Shown piece by piece: positions 46,144 through 55,007 of a stretch of DNA of 64,000 bases (positions are counted from its first letter, which is position 1; each line of letters begins with the position of its first letter). The stretch is from an uncultured Pelagibacteraceae bacterium (lineage in GTDB: Bacteria; Pseudomonadota; Alphaproteobacteria; Pelagibacterales; Pelagibacteraceae): contig CACJSY010000002.1 in assembly GCA_902596205.1 (NCBI GenBank), positions 62,001 through 126,000 of the forward strand, given 5' to 3'. The position numbers and the translations under genes are program-made. The notes beneath the pieces are model-generated. The model was not told the origin of the DNA. It saw only the letters and a program-made list of their open reading frames with translations, and ran no database searches.

Positions 46144-46614
46144 GTGAAAATAAATTCAGTTAAACTTATTTCGCTGCTCTTCTTTATTATATCAGCATTT
46201 TATTTATATACTGCCCATCAAATACAAGTTTTTGCTTTTGATGAAGGCGCTCCTTTTAATGCTAAAACTTTTCCAATTTATTTAGGTTATGCAGGAATGT
46301 TTTTTTCTGGTCTTAAAATTGTCCTGCCAGACCAGAAACCAGTTCAAGTTGATCCAACATATTTAGAATTTAAAAAAACAATTTTATTAGTTCTCACAAT
46401 GATTGTCTATGGAGCCACAATACTTAAAGTTGGTTTCTTTTTGTCAACTTCACTTTTTTTAATTTTTTCATATTATTTTTTGGGAGAAAGAAGATGGAAA
46501 TATATTATAATATTTTCTTTCCCTTTTGTTGCAATATTTATGTACCTATTGCACGGAGTATTAGCAGTATACCTTAGAGATCCATTACTTAAATATTTAG
46601 GAATTATGGGATGA
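46144..46614 (+). CDS. tctB: Tripartite tricarboxylate transporter small subunit (TctB)
   Basis: The protein has 156 residues and four helices. It has the usual TctB layout: an N-terminal helix, an acidic/aromatic loop (FAFDEGAPFNAKTFPIYLGYAG), a second helix, then two helices near the C-terminus. It begins at GTG 46144, 23 bases after tctC. It overlaps tctA by four bases. The call is mainly from position and topology, since TctB is weakly conserved. Confidence 0.85.
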   Translation: MKINSVKLISLLFFIISAFYLYTAHQIQVFAFDEGAPFNAKTFPIYLGYAGMFFSGLKIVLPDQKPVQVDPTYLEFKKTILLVLTMIVYGATILKVGFFLSTSLFLIFSYYFLGERRWKYIIIFSFPFVAIFMYLLHGVLAVYLRDPLLKYLGIMG

Positions 46615-48113
46615 TAGAAGGAATACTCATCGGATTAAAAACTGCTTTATCTTTTCAGAACCTTCTTATGGTAATGATAGGATGTTTTGCTGGAACTATT
46701 ATTGGGATGCTACCCGGTTTAGGTCCAATGACAGCTATTGCTTTAATGATACCAATTACTTATGGTTTTGATCCTGCAACAGGTTTAATTTTGATGGCCG
46801 GAGTATACTACGGCGCTGTATTTGGTGGCTCTACCTCCTCTATTTTAATTAATGCGCCTGGTGTTCCGGGAACAGTTGCAACATCTTTCGATGGCTATCC
46901 AATGGCCCAACAAGGTAAAGCGGGTAAAGCTTTAGCTATTGCCGCATACAGCTCTTTTGCAGGAGGAACTATTTCAGCAATATTTTTGTTAATTGCGGCG
47001 CCAAGTTTGTCAAAAGTAAGTTTATCTTTTAGATCTCCAGACTATTTTGGTTTAATGATTTTAGGATTAACTGCTGTAGCTGCCTTTTCTTCTAAAGGTA
47101 ATTTTTTAAAAGCAATGATGATGTGCGTATTAGGCTTAATGTTGGCATCCGTAGGTCAAGATACTCTGTCTGATATTCCAAGATTTACCTTTAATAATAT
47201 GAATTTGTCAGATGGTATTAGTTTCGTATTAGTAGTTATGGCTACATTTGCAATGAGTGAAGCTTTAACTATTATTATAAAGGGAAATGATCCCTCTAAA
47301 GCTGCAAAACAAATTTCTTTAACGGACTTAGGATCTATAAAGGTAAGTAAAGAGGAGACTAAACAAATGGCAGTTACGATTCCTCGTTCATCAATTCTAG
47401 GATTTATTGTTGGAGTATTACCTGGAGCAGGTGCAACAATAGCATCTTTTTTAGCTTATGGTATGGAGAGAAACTTCGTTAAAAATGAAGAGAAAGAAAA
47501 GTTTGGTAAAGGAAGTGTGCAAGGTTTATCCGCACCAGAAACCGCCAATAACGCTGCCTGCTCAGGATCTTTTGTACCATTACTTACTCTAGGCATACCC
47601 GGTAGTGGAACTACAGCAGTAATGCTTGGTGCTTTATTAGGCTTTGGTATTCAACCAGGGCCAAGATTGTATGAGACTAATCCAGATATATTTTGGTCAG
47701 TTATAATGTCGATGTATATTGGAATGGTAGTTCTATTAATCTTAAATCTTCCATTAATCCCTTACATCGCAAGAATACTTGCAGTGCCAAGAACATTTTT
47801 AATACCAATGATTTTATTTTTTTCTGTGACCGGTATCTATTTAATGTCATTTAACAATTTCGATATTTTTTTAATGATTGGGATAGCAGTTGTTGCAACA
47901 ATTTTAAGACTTTATGATTTCCCTATGCCGCCTCTAATTTTAGCTTTTGTCTTAGGAGGTTTGATGGAGGAAAACTTAAGGAGATCTCTTCTTATTAGCG
48001 ATGGTTCTTGGACTTTTCTTTGGGATAGGCCACTTACATTATGTATTATGATCACGATTCTGCTCATAGTGTTTTGGCAAATTTATAATAGCTTTAAGCT
48101 CTCAAAAAAATGA
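46611..48113 (+). CDS. tctA: Tripartite tricarboxylate transporter large subunit (TctA)
   Basis: The protein has 500 residues and about twelve helices. GTIIGMLPGLGPMTAIALMIP and GVYYGAVFGGSTSSILINAPGVPG are the TctA signatures, with the second half repeat GVLPGAGATIASFLAYGMER and LTLGIPGSGTTAVMLGALLGFGIQPGP. It is the main transmembrane channel driven by ion gradient. It overlaps tctB by four bases. The order tctC-tctB-tctA is standard. Confidence 0.95.
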   Translation: MIEGILIGLKTALSFQNLLMVMIGCFAGTIIGMLPGLGPMTAIALMIPITYGFDPATGLILMAGVYYGAVFGGSTSSILINAPGVPGTVATSFDGYPMAQQGKAGKALAIAAYSSFAGGTISAIFLLIAAPSLSKVSLSFRSPDYFGLMILGLTAVAAFSSKGNFLKAMMMCVLGLMLASVGQDTLSDIPRFTFNNMNLSDGISFVLVVMATFAMSEALTIIIKGNDPSKAAKQISLTDLGSIKVSKEETKQMAVTIPRSSILGFIVGVLPGAGATIASFLAYGMERNFVKNEEKEKFGKGSVQGLSAPETANNAACSGSFVPLLTLGIPGSGTTAVMLGALLGFGIQPGPRLYETNPDIFWSVIMSMYIGMVVLLILNLPLIPYIARILAVPRTFLIPMILFFSVTGIYLMSFNNFDIFLMIGIAVVATILRLYDFPMPPLILAFVLGGLMEENLRRSLLISDGSWTFLWDRPLTLCIMITILLIVFWQIYNSFKLSKK

Positions 48114-48247
48114 GAATGTGGTAAAAATACAACTAAAAAAGTTAGTAAAATGAGCCTTTTTAGTAAAATTATGACTATTTTAAGATTGACCCCAAAGTCC
48201 ATTATGATAGTTGTCCTATAACGTTAATTTATAAATTAAGGTAAAAT

Positions 48248-48901
48248 ATGAAAAAAGCAATTTACGTATTAATGATAAGCATGCTGACTTTTGTTGGTAA
48301 AGCTTACGCAGAAATATCTTACGGAGTTTCTGCATCATTAACTCAAATTGATGCAAGCGGTACTGAGACAGAAGGCGGAGAAAAAAATTCTGCTGATGCG
48401 GACAACTTAGTTGTTATTCCGTCATTATTCGTAGAATATGGTTTCGGCGACATTTCAGTAGGTTTAGATTACATCCCATTAAGTGCTGATGTAAGTAATA
48501 AAACTAAATCAAGAACTGATACAGAAACTTCTGTAACAGGAAACGCAGCGACAGTAGCTACGTCTAGAACTCAAAAAGCTCAGGCAGAACTAACAAATCA
48601 TACAACATTATATGCAAATTATATGTTGACTGACACTATGTTTTTAAAAGCAGGTGTTGCTTATGTAGAATTAGATGCAACTGAGTCTTTAGGAACTGGA
48701 TCTAAATACGGTACAGAGGATATCTATGGTACTGTAATTGGAGTAGGTGCTAAGCAAGATAATATAAGAGTTGAATTACTTTATACTGACTATGAAGATA
48801 TTTCGTTAACATCTTCTGTAGCAAGAACTGGAGTAACAACTAATAACAAAATCGATGCAGAACTGGATACACTTCAGTTTAAATTATCTTACGCATTTTA
48901 A
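48248..48901 (+). CDS. Outer-membrane beta-barrel protein
   Basis: The protein has 217 residues. A signal peptide (cleavage after AYA, about residue 21) is followed by alternating hydrophobic/polar strands, Gly and aromatic residues, and it ends in KLSYAF, the terminal Phe expected of Bam substrates. A Thr/Ser-rich loop (SRTDTETSVTGNAATVATS) is probably extracellular. It may be a small porin or OmpW-like protein; no family is certain. The 134-base spacer upstream is AT-rich and holds no clear RNA; the downstream hairpin ends the transcript. Confidence 0.78.
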   Translation: MKKAIYVLMISMLTFVGKAYAEISYGVSASLTQIDASGTETEGGEKNSADADNLVVIPSLFVEYGFGDISVGLDYIPLSADVSNKTKSRTDTETSVTGNAATVATSRTQKAQAELTNHTTLYANYMLTDTMFLKAGVAYVELDATESLGTGSKYGTEDIYGTVIGVGAKQDNIRVELLYTDYEDISLTSSVARTGVTTNNKIDAELDTLQFKLSYAF

Positions 48902-48921
48902 TTTAAGTTAAATAAAAAATT

Positions 48922-48957
48922 AAGCCCACTATATTAATTTATAGTGGGTTTTTTTTA
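48922..48957. terminator. Bidirectional intrinsic terminator
   Basis: CCCACTATA (48925-48933) pairs with TATAGTGGG (48940-48948) around a 6-base loop, followed by T8 on the plus strand. On the minus strand the same stem is followed by CTTAATTTTTTATT. It lies between the convergent outer-membrane gene and doxX gene, serving both. Confidence 0.85.
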
Positions 48958-49341
48958 TAATCTAACGTATTTTTTTTCTTTGTCTATTGCCCAATCTTTC
49001 GTTCCATTTGCAACAATAAATAAGAAGCCACCTGCTAATCCTAAATTTTTAAGAAAACTAATAGTCTGCATTTGGTCAACAAAATCAAAATGAAATACAA
49101 ACGCAGTTGCAATACAAAAGATAGCAAGTAGACCTGCTGATATTCTTGCTTGGTATCCTATTATTACAAATAACGGTAAAATTATCTCGATAGCTATTGT
49201 TGGATATAATAAAAATCCTGGCATTCCAAATCCTTCCATCCAACTCATCGTCCCATCAATACTAAATATTTTATCGTAAGCTGAGACAAGAAATAAAGCT
49301 GAGATCAAAATTCTCCCTAGAAGGTCTAATAAATTTGCCAT
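48955..49341 (-). CDS. DoxX-family membrane protein
   Basis: The protein has 128 residues and four helices. LLDLLGRILISALFLVSAYDKIFS and AIEIILPLFVIIGYQARISAGLLAIFCIATAFVFH are the DoxX/SURF4-like pattern. The family is often annotated as thiosulfate:quinone oxidoreductase-related or as a generic redox-linked membrane protein; the function here is unknown. It ends inside the terminator shared with the convergent gene. Confidence 0.8.
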   Translation of the reverse strand: MANLLDLLGRILISALFLVSAYDKIFSIDGTMSWMEGFGMPGFLLYPTIAIEIILPLFVIIGYQARISAGLLAIFCIATAFVFHFDFVDQMQTISFLKNLGLAGGFLFIVANGTKDWAIDKEKKYVRL

Positions 49342-49392
49342 ACGATTTTGTACTTGATTGAAACCTTTGAGTCAAAAACAGAACAGATTAAT

Positions 49393-50472
49393 TTAGGCTT
49401 TTTTTGAAACAATTTTCAATATCACTGGAACAGCAAATAAAATCATTAATAATCTAATTATATGGTGAAAAGAAACAAATTCAGGATCAAGATCGAAAAA
49501 TATAGCAATAACTGCCACCTCATAAATTCCTCCAGGGCAATACGAAAGGAGTAAAGTAAAAAAATTTTTATCAATTACTAGCCCGGCTACCACTGCAGCA
49601 ATAACACCTAATATTACTAGTAGGAATGTAGCAATAAAACTATGTAAAGCATTTCTTCCAATTTCACCAAAAGTCTTATCAGCAAATCTGCATCCTACCG
49701 ACGATCCTAAAATCAACAAACAATAATCAATGATATCTGGAGAAACTTCATAACTCGCTACTTCTGTAATTTGAAGAAATCCACTAGCAACTAACGTCCC
49801 AGTTAATAAAGCTGCTGGTACTTTTACTCTTTCAAAAATCAAAACTAAGAAGATTGAAGATGCTACTAAAATTAACAATTGAGATAAATTTTGATTAGCC
49901 GCTAAGTCTTGAGTAATTTTTATATTTTCTACACTATAAAAACTATTAACAATAAAAGGAAAAACAGTAATGATTATAATTAGTCTAATTAAATGAGAAG
50001 TTGCTACTTGACTTAAATCACTCTTTTCATCTTCAGCTAAAATCATTAACGGCCCTAAAGCACCTGGAGCTGCCGAAAAAATAGATGTTTTTTTCTCATA
50101 TTTAGAAAACTTTTCTAAATATTTTGAAACGATTAGAACACTTAAAATTATATAAATTAACATAATAAAAGAAGTCCAAATCCAATCTTGCATTTGACTG
50201 AATAAATCTTTGTCTATGTAATTACCAATATAAAGACCAAGAATTATTAATATAGAAGATAATACCAATCTCGGCATTTTAGTTTTAAGACCCATTAATG
50301 AAGCCAAAGAAGTTATTAGCATTGGTCCCAAGAACCAAGCTAAAGGAATATTAAAATATTCAGCTATTATTGCACTTGGTATTGATATTATGATGACAGA
50401 TATAAACGGTATTGAAAATATCTGTTTAAAATTTTCTTTATTAAAAGGAATAGCTTGGTTATTCTGCATCAT
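49393..50472 (-). CDS. AbrB-family membrane protein (PF05145 type)
   Basis: The protein has 359 residues and about ten helices. The duplicated AbrB repeat is visible as IPLAWFLGPMLITSLASLMGLK and, in the second half, VPAALLTGTLVASGFLQITE, with AAPGALGPLMILAED and CPGGIYEVAVIAIFFDLDPEFVS as the typical loops. The family was once named after ammonia monooxygenase or AbrB, but it is unrelated to the Bacillus regulator; function is unclear, possibly transport. Its start is two bases from the divergent ProC-like gene. Confidence 0.82.
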   Translation of the reverse strand: MMQNNQAIPFNKENFKQIFSIPFISVIIISIPSAIIAEYFNIPLAWFLGPMLITSLASLMGLKTKMPRLVLSSILIILGLYIGNYIDKDLFSQMQDWIWTSFIMLIYIILSVLIVSKYLEKFSKYEKKTSIFSAAPGALGPLMILAEDEKSDLSQVATSHLIRLIIIITVFPFIVNSFYSVENIKITQDLAANQNLSQLLILVASSIFLVLIFERVKVPAALLTGTLVASGFLQITEVASYEVSPDIIDYCLLILGSSVGCRFADKTFGEIGRNALHSFIATFLLVILGVIAAVVAGLVIDKNFFTLLLSYCPGGIYEVAVIAIFFDLDPEFVSFHHIIRLLMILFAVPVILKIVSKKA

Positions 50473-50474
50473 TC

Positions 50475-51239
50475 ATGATTTTAGGATTTATTGGAACTGG
50501 TAAAATTTCATCATCAATTATTTTTGGTATTTTTAAATCAAAGCTAAAAATTAAGAGAATTTATATATCTTCAAGAAATAGAAACATAGCTAAAAAACTA
50601 TCTAAAAGTTACGTAAAAATAAAAATATTGAACAATAATCAAGATATAATAGATAAATCCTCAGTAGTATTATTGGGTGTTACGCCAAACGTTGGTTATA
50701 AAATATTACCTAAATTAGAATTTTCGAAAAATAAAAAAATAATAAGTCTTATTTCAACAATTAATTTGGATAAACTTAAAAAAATTACAAAGAGCAAGAA
50801 TATTGTAAGAGCCATACCTTTACCTCCAATTGAAATTAAAAAAGGACCAGTTATTGTTTGCCCGCCAAGTAAATTTGCTAAGAATATTTTTAAACATGTA
50901 GGGCAAGTTCTAGAAGTGAGAAATGAAAAACTAAGCTATAAGTTTTGGTCTACTGCTTCTTTAATGGCAACATATTATGAGATACTTAATACAAGCTCTA
51001 AATGGTTAAATAAAAAGGGTATTAACAAAAAACTAGCCGATACATATGTAGCTGAATTATTTTTGTCCTTAAGCCAGGATGCTCTAAATAAATCATCTCA
51101 AGGATTTAAAAAACTAGTAGCGGACTCACAGACACCAAAAGGCTTAAATATGCAGGTTCTTAATGAATTGAAAAAAGGAAAATTCTTTACTAAGTTCACT
51201 AAAGCTCTTGAAAATGTAAATAAAAGAGTAAGTAAATAA
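50475..51239 (+). CDS. ProC-like NAD(P)-dependent reductase
   Basis: The protein has 254 residues. The N-terminal Rossmann motif GFIGTGKISSSIIFG is followed by VVLLGVTPNVG and NIVRAIPLPPI, as in pyrroline-5-carboxylate reductase, though the C-terminal PGGTT-like segment reads DSQTPKGLNMQVLNEL. It is thus a ProC-related enzyme that may act on another imine or amino acid. The start codon lies two bases from the divergent abrB start and only three bases separate it from the Liv permease that follows. Confidence 0.7.
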   Translation: MILGFIGTGKISSSIIFGIFKSKLKIKRIYISSRNRNIAKKLSKSYVKIKILNNNQDIIDKSSVVLLGVTPNVGYKILPKLEFSKNKKIISLISTINLDKLKKITKSKNIVRAIPLPPIEIKKGPVIVCPPSKFAKNIFKHVGQVLEVRNEKLSYKFWSTASLMATYYEILNTSSKWLNKKGINKKLADTYVAELFLSLSQDALNKSSQGFKKLVADSQTPKGLNMQVLNELKKGKFFTKFTKALENVNKRVSK

Positions 51240-51242
51240 ATC

Positions 51243-52154
51243 ATGGAATATTTTATACAACAATTAGTAAATGGGATTACCTTAGGTTCTATCTACGGAC
51301 TTATCGCGATAGGTTACACCATGGTCTATGGAATTATTGGAATGATTAACTTTGCTCACGGAGATATTTTTATGATTGGAGCTTTTGTTGCTTTAATTTC
51401 GTTTATAATCTTTGGTTTAACTGGTGTGGCATTGCCAATTATTTTACTTTTAGTTTTATTAATAGCTATGTTTTTCACGGCTTGCTATGGATGGACAGTT
51501 GAAAAATTAGCTTACAAACCATTAAGAGGATCTTTCAGATTAGCTCCACTTATTTCTGCATTAGGTATGTCAATTGTTTTACAAAATTACGTTCAAGTAG
51601 CTCAAGGGGCTAGAGTAAAGCCTATGCAGCCTTTGATAAGTGGTGGTTTAGAATTTTTTAAGAATTCTGAGTTTATTGTTACAGTAAGTTATCTTCAAAT
51701 TTTTATCGTTATCTTAACAATAATTTTAATGGGTATTTTTACTTATCTTATTACAAAAACAGATTTAGGTAGAGCTCAGAGAGCTTGCGAACAAGATAGA
51801 ACAATGACTGCATTGTTAGGAATTAATGTAGACAGAACAATATCAATAACGTTTATTATTGGTTCCTCATTAGCATCAGTAGCTGGAATGATGTTTGTTC
51901 TTTATTACGGTGTAATTGATTTTTACATTGGGTTCTTAGCTGGAATAAAAGCTTTTACTGCAGCAGTGTTAGGAGGAATTGGATCATTGCCCGGAGCAAT
52001 GTTAGGTGGCTTGTTGATCGGACTTATAGAAACCTTCTGGGCTGGATATGTTTCACTTGAATATAAAGATGTTGCAGCTTTCAGTGTATTAATTGTAGTT
52101 TTAATTTTCTTTCCAACTGGATTTCTTGGAAAACCTGATATCGAGAAAGTTTAA
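51243..52154 (+). CDS. livH: Branched-chain amino acid ABC transporter permease LivH
   Basis: The protein has 303 residues and about eight helices. GSIYGLIAIGYTMVYGIIGMINFAHGDIFMIGAFVAL is the strict LivH opening; RAQRACEQDRTMTALLGINVDRTISITF is the coupling loop and GGIGSLPGAMLGGLLIGLIETFWAGYV the closing part. It starts three bases after the ProC-like gene and overlaps livM by one base. Its sequence is closer to classical LivH than the permease at 39579. Confidence 0.96.
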   Translation: MEYFIQQLVNGITLGSIYGLIAIGYTMVYGIIGMINFAHGDIFMIGAFVALISFIIFGLTGVALPIILLLVLLIAMFFTACYGWTVEKLAYKPLRGSFRLAPLISALGMSIVLQNYVQVAQGARVKPMQPLISGGLEFFKNSEFIVTVSYLQIFIVILTIILMGIFTYLITKTDLGRAQRACEQDRTMTALLGINVDRTISITFIIGSSLASVAGMMFVLYYGVIDFYIGFLAGIKAFTAAVLGGIGSLPGAMLGGLLIGLIETFWAGYVSLEYKDVAAFSVLIVVLIFFPTGFLGKPDIEKV

Positions 52155-53422
52155 TGGAAAAGAAAGATATCATTCAGTCATTTAAAGATAGTTTATTTAC
52201 AGGCTTAATTGCATTAGCTTTGTTCGGCCCAATAGTTGGTCTTAGAACTGCATCTAAAGGAGAAGGTTTATTTATCACTCCTCAATGGGGAATAGTTTTT
52301 TTATTAGTTGGACTTTGTATTTTAGGAAGATTTTTAATTAATTTAAATTCTGCTAGAAAAACTGAAATTACTTTTTTTTCAAAGTTTACATCTAAGTTTT
52401 CAGCGATAACTGAAGATAAAGCAAAACATTTTGCAATTACTGCAATTTTATTTTCTGCAGTGTTTCCATTTCTACCTTTTACCGACAGATACTTTATGGA
52501 TGTTGCTATAATGATTTTAACTTACATCATGCTTGGTTGGGGTTTGAATATCGTAGTTGGTTTAGCAGGTCTTCTCGATTTAGGTTATGTAGCCTTCTAT
52601 GCAGTTGGTGCCTATTCATATGCATTAATCGCAACTACTTTTGGTTGGTCTTTTTGGATTTGTTTGCCTTTAGCAGGAGTGTTTGCTGCTTTTTTTGGAA
52701 TTTTACTTGGCTTTCCTGTTTTAAGATTAAGAGGAGATTATCTTGCGATTGTTACTTTAGGATTTGGAGAAATTATAAGAATAATTTTAATTAATTGGTA
52801 TGAAGTAACAAATGGTCCTGATGGAATTACAGGAATACCACGACCATCTTTTTTTGGATTACCTTTTAAAAGATCTCCTGATGAAGGGGAAACAAGTTTT
52901 CATTTGTTTTTCAATCTTGAATATTCAACAATGCACCGAATAATATTTCTATACTATTTAATTTTAGTATTAGCCTTAATTACTAATTACTTTACGCTGA
53001 AGATAAGAAAACTTCCTGTTGGTAGAGCCTGGGAGGCTTTAAGAGAAGATGAGATCGCCTGCAAATCTTTAGGTGTAAATCCTACTAATACAAAACTTAC
53101 TGCTTTCGCGATCGGTGCTATGTTTGGTGGTTTTGCTGGTTCATTTTTTGCAACACGACAAGCATTTATAAGTCCAGAAAGTTTTACATTCATTGAGTCC
53201 GCAATCATTGTTGCTATTGTTGTATTAGGTGGTATGGGTTCACAAACCGGAGTAGTTCTTGCATCAATTTTCTTAATAGGAATTACAGAAATGTTCAGAG
53301 ACTTAGAGCAATATAGGATGATCGCTTTTGGTGGAGCTATGGTTTTAATTATGGTGTTTAAACCTAAAGGAATTTTAGCGAACAGAAAACCAACTATTCT
53401 TATGCACGGAGATAAGAAATGA
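52154..53422 (+). CDS. livM: Branched-chain amino acid ABC transporter permease LivM
   Basis: The protein has 422 residues, longer at the N-terminus than the other LivM in the window, with two extra helices before the core. The core has GWGLNIVVGLAGLLDLGYVAFYAVGAY, FPVLRLRGDYLAIVTLGFGEIIRII and GRAWEALREDEIACKSLGVNPTNTKLTAFAIGA. The long form is typical of classical LivM. It overlaps livH by one base and livG by four bases. Confidence 0.96.
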   Translation: MEKKDIIQSFKDSLFTGLIALALFGPIVGLRTASKGEGLFITPQWGIVFLLVGLCILGRFLINLNSARKTEITFFSKFTSKFSAITEDKAKHFAITAILFSAVFPFLPFTDRYFMDVAIMILTYIMLGWGLNIVVGLAGLLDLGYVAFYAVGAYSYALIATTFGWSFWICLPLAGVFAAFFGILLGFPVLRLRGDYLAIVTLGFGEIIRIILINWYEVTNGPDGITGIPRPSFFGLPFKRSPDEGETSFHLFFNLEYSTMHRIIFLYYLILVLALITNYFTLKIRKLPVGRAWEALREDEIACKSLGVNPTNTKLTAFAIGAMFGGFAGSFFATRQAFISPESFTFIESAIIVAIVVLGGMGSQTGVVLASIFLIGITEMFRDLEQYRMIAFGGAMVLIMVFKPKGILANRKPTILMHGDKK

Positions 53423-54210
53423 GCAACCTATTATCAGTAGAAAATTTAACAATGAAGTTTGGTGGTTTGACTGCAATTGATGATTTAAGTTTTGATGCAA
53501 AAAATAATCAAATAACTTCTATAATTGGACCTAACGGTGCAGGAAAGACTACGGTATTTAATTGTCTAACAGGATTTTATAAACCTACTAATGGTCAAAT
53601 GTTCTTACATAAAGAGGATAGCAAAATTTCATTAAGAAAATATACAGACTTTAAAATTGCTTATGTAGCAAAGGTAGCTAGAACTTTTCAAAATATTAGA
53701 CTGTTCCCAGCAATGTCAGTTCTTGAGAATTTGTTAGTTGCTCAACACAACGAATTAATGGTTGCCTCAGGCTATTCTTTATTTGGCTTACTTAATCTTA
53801 AAACCTATAGAGACAAAGAACAGCTAGCAGTTGATAAAGCAAAATACTGGTTAGATATTATTGGTTTAACGCACCGAGCTGATGATAATGCAGGAGACCT
53901 ACCTTATGGTGATCAAAGAAAATTAGAAATTGTTCGTGCAATGTGTATTGAACCAAGGTTATTGTGCTTAGATGAACCAGCTGCAGGATTGAATCCAAAA
54001 GAGTCTGCTGAATTAAATAAATTATTAAAGTTTATTAAAACAGAGAAACAAACAGGAATTTTGTTAATTGAACATGACATGAGTGTAGTGATGGGAATTT
54101 CAGATCATGTTGTTGTTTTGAACTATGGTAAAAAAATATTTGAAGGTACGGCTGATCAAACTAAAAATAGCAAAGAAGTTATTGAGGCTTATCTTGGAGT
54201 TGATGAATAA
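53419..54210 (+). CDS. livG: Branched-chain amino acid ABC transporter ATPase LivG
   Basis: The protein has 263 residues. Walker A is GPNGAGKTT, the signature region PYGDQRKLEIVRAMC, Walker B LLCLDEPAAGLNP, and the switch IEHDMSVVMGISDHVVVLNYGKKI. This order with DQRKLEI is specific to LivG. It overlaps livM by four bases and livF by one. Confidence 0.96.
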   Translation: MSNLLSVENLTMKFGGLTAIDDLSFDAKNNQITSIIGPNGAGKTTVFNCLTGFYKPTNGQMFLHKEDSKISLRKYTDFKIAYVAKVARTFQNIRLFPAMSVLENLLVAQHNELMVASGYSLFGLLNLKTYRDKEQLAVDKAKYWLDIIGLTHRADDNAGDLPYGDQRKLEIVRAMCIEPRLLCLDEPAAGLNPKESAELNKLLKFIKTEKQTGILLIEHDMSVVMGISDHVVVLNYGKKIFEGTADQTKNSKEVIEAYLGVDE

Positions 54211-54929
54211 TGCTTAAAATTTCTAATGTTGAAACTTTTTACGGAAAAATCCAAGCTCTTAGAGGTGTAGATCTTGATGTAAATGACGGTGAAATTGTTT
54301 CTTTGATTGGTTCTAACGGAGCAGGTAAATCAACTCTGCTAATGACGATTAGTGGCGTGAATAAAGCTAAAAGAGGAAATATTGTTTTCAACGGTGAGAA
54401 TATTGAAAACAAACAGCCCCACAAAATTGTTGATATGGGTATTTGCCAAGTACCAGAGGGAAGAAGAATTTTTTCAAGATTAACTGTAGAAGAAAATTTG
54501 AGATTAGGGGCTCATGCCAACGAAAAAGGAAAGTATTTTGAAAATGATATTAAAGAAGTTTATGATTTATTTCCTGTATTAAGCGATAGAAAAACTCAGA
54601 GAGGTGGAACACTTTCTGGAGGAGAACAGCAAATGTTAGCTATTGGAAGAGCTTTAATGAGTAAACCCAAAGTGCTTTTATTAGATGAACCTTCACTAGG
54701 AATAGCACCTAAATTAGTTAATCAAATATTTGTTTCAATAAAAAATATTAATAAGGAAAAAAATGTTACTATTTTTTTAGTTGAACAAAATGCCAAAAAA
54801 GCTTTAGAGCTTGCAGACAGAGCATATGTTTTAGTTAATGGCAAAGTGACCATTAAGGGTTCTGGTCAAGAGTTGCTCAAAAATAAAGACATACAAGCCG
54901 CTTATCTCGAAGGTGGGGCAAAAAATTAA
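54210..54929 (+). CDS. livF: Branched-chain amino acid ABC transporter ATPase LivF
   Basis: The protein has 239 residues. YGKIQALRGVDLDVNDGEIVSLIG leads to Walker A GSNGAGKST; CQVPEGRRIFSRLTVEENLRLGA is the LivF hallmark, followed by signature LSGGEQQMLAIGRALM and Walker B VLLLDEPSLG. The TAATG overlap with livG couples the two. A 78-base spacer with a promoter separates it from livJ. Confidence 0.96.
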   Translation: MLKISNVETFYGKIQALRGVDLDVNDGEIVSLIGSNGAGKSTLLMTISGVNKAKRGNIVFNGENIENKQPHKIVDMGICQVPEGRRIFSRLTVEENLRLGAHANEKGKYFENDIKEVYDLFPVLSDRKTQRGGTLSGGEQQMLAIGRALMSKPKVLLLDEPSLGIAPKLVNQIFVSIKNINKEKNVTIFLVEQNAKKALELADRAYVLVNGKVTIKGSGQELLKNKDIQAAYLEGGAKN

Positions 54930-54941
54930 CTTTTTTTCATA

Positions 54942-55007
54942 TTTACAAGTTTGTAATTAAGGTGTTCAATATCAATAATTAATTAATTAACAACAAAGGG
55001 AAATAAT
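54942..55007 (+). promoter_or_regulatory. Promoter and shared leader motif before livJ
   Basis: TTTACA (54942-54947) and TTCAAT (54965-54970) lie 17 bases apart. The leader reads AATTAATTAATTAACAACAA then AGGGAAATAAT before the ATG at 55008. It is the third copy of the motif seen before 38269 and 45140, and the closest match is to the 38269 copy. Confidence 0.6.
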
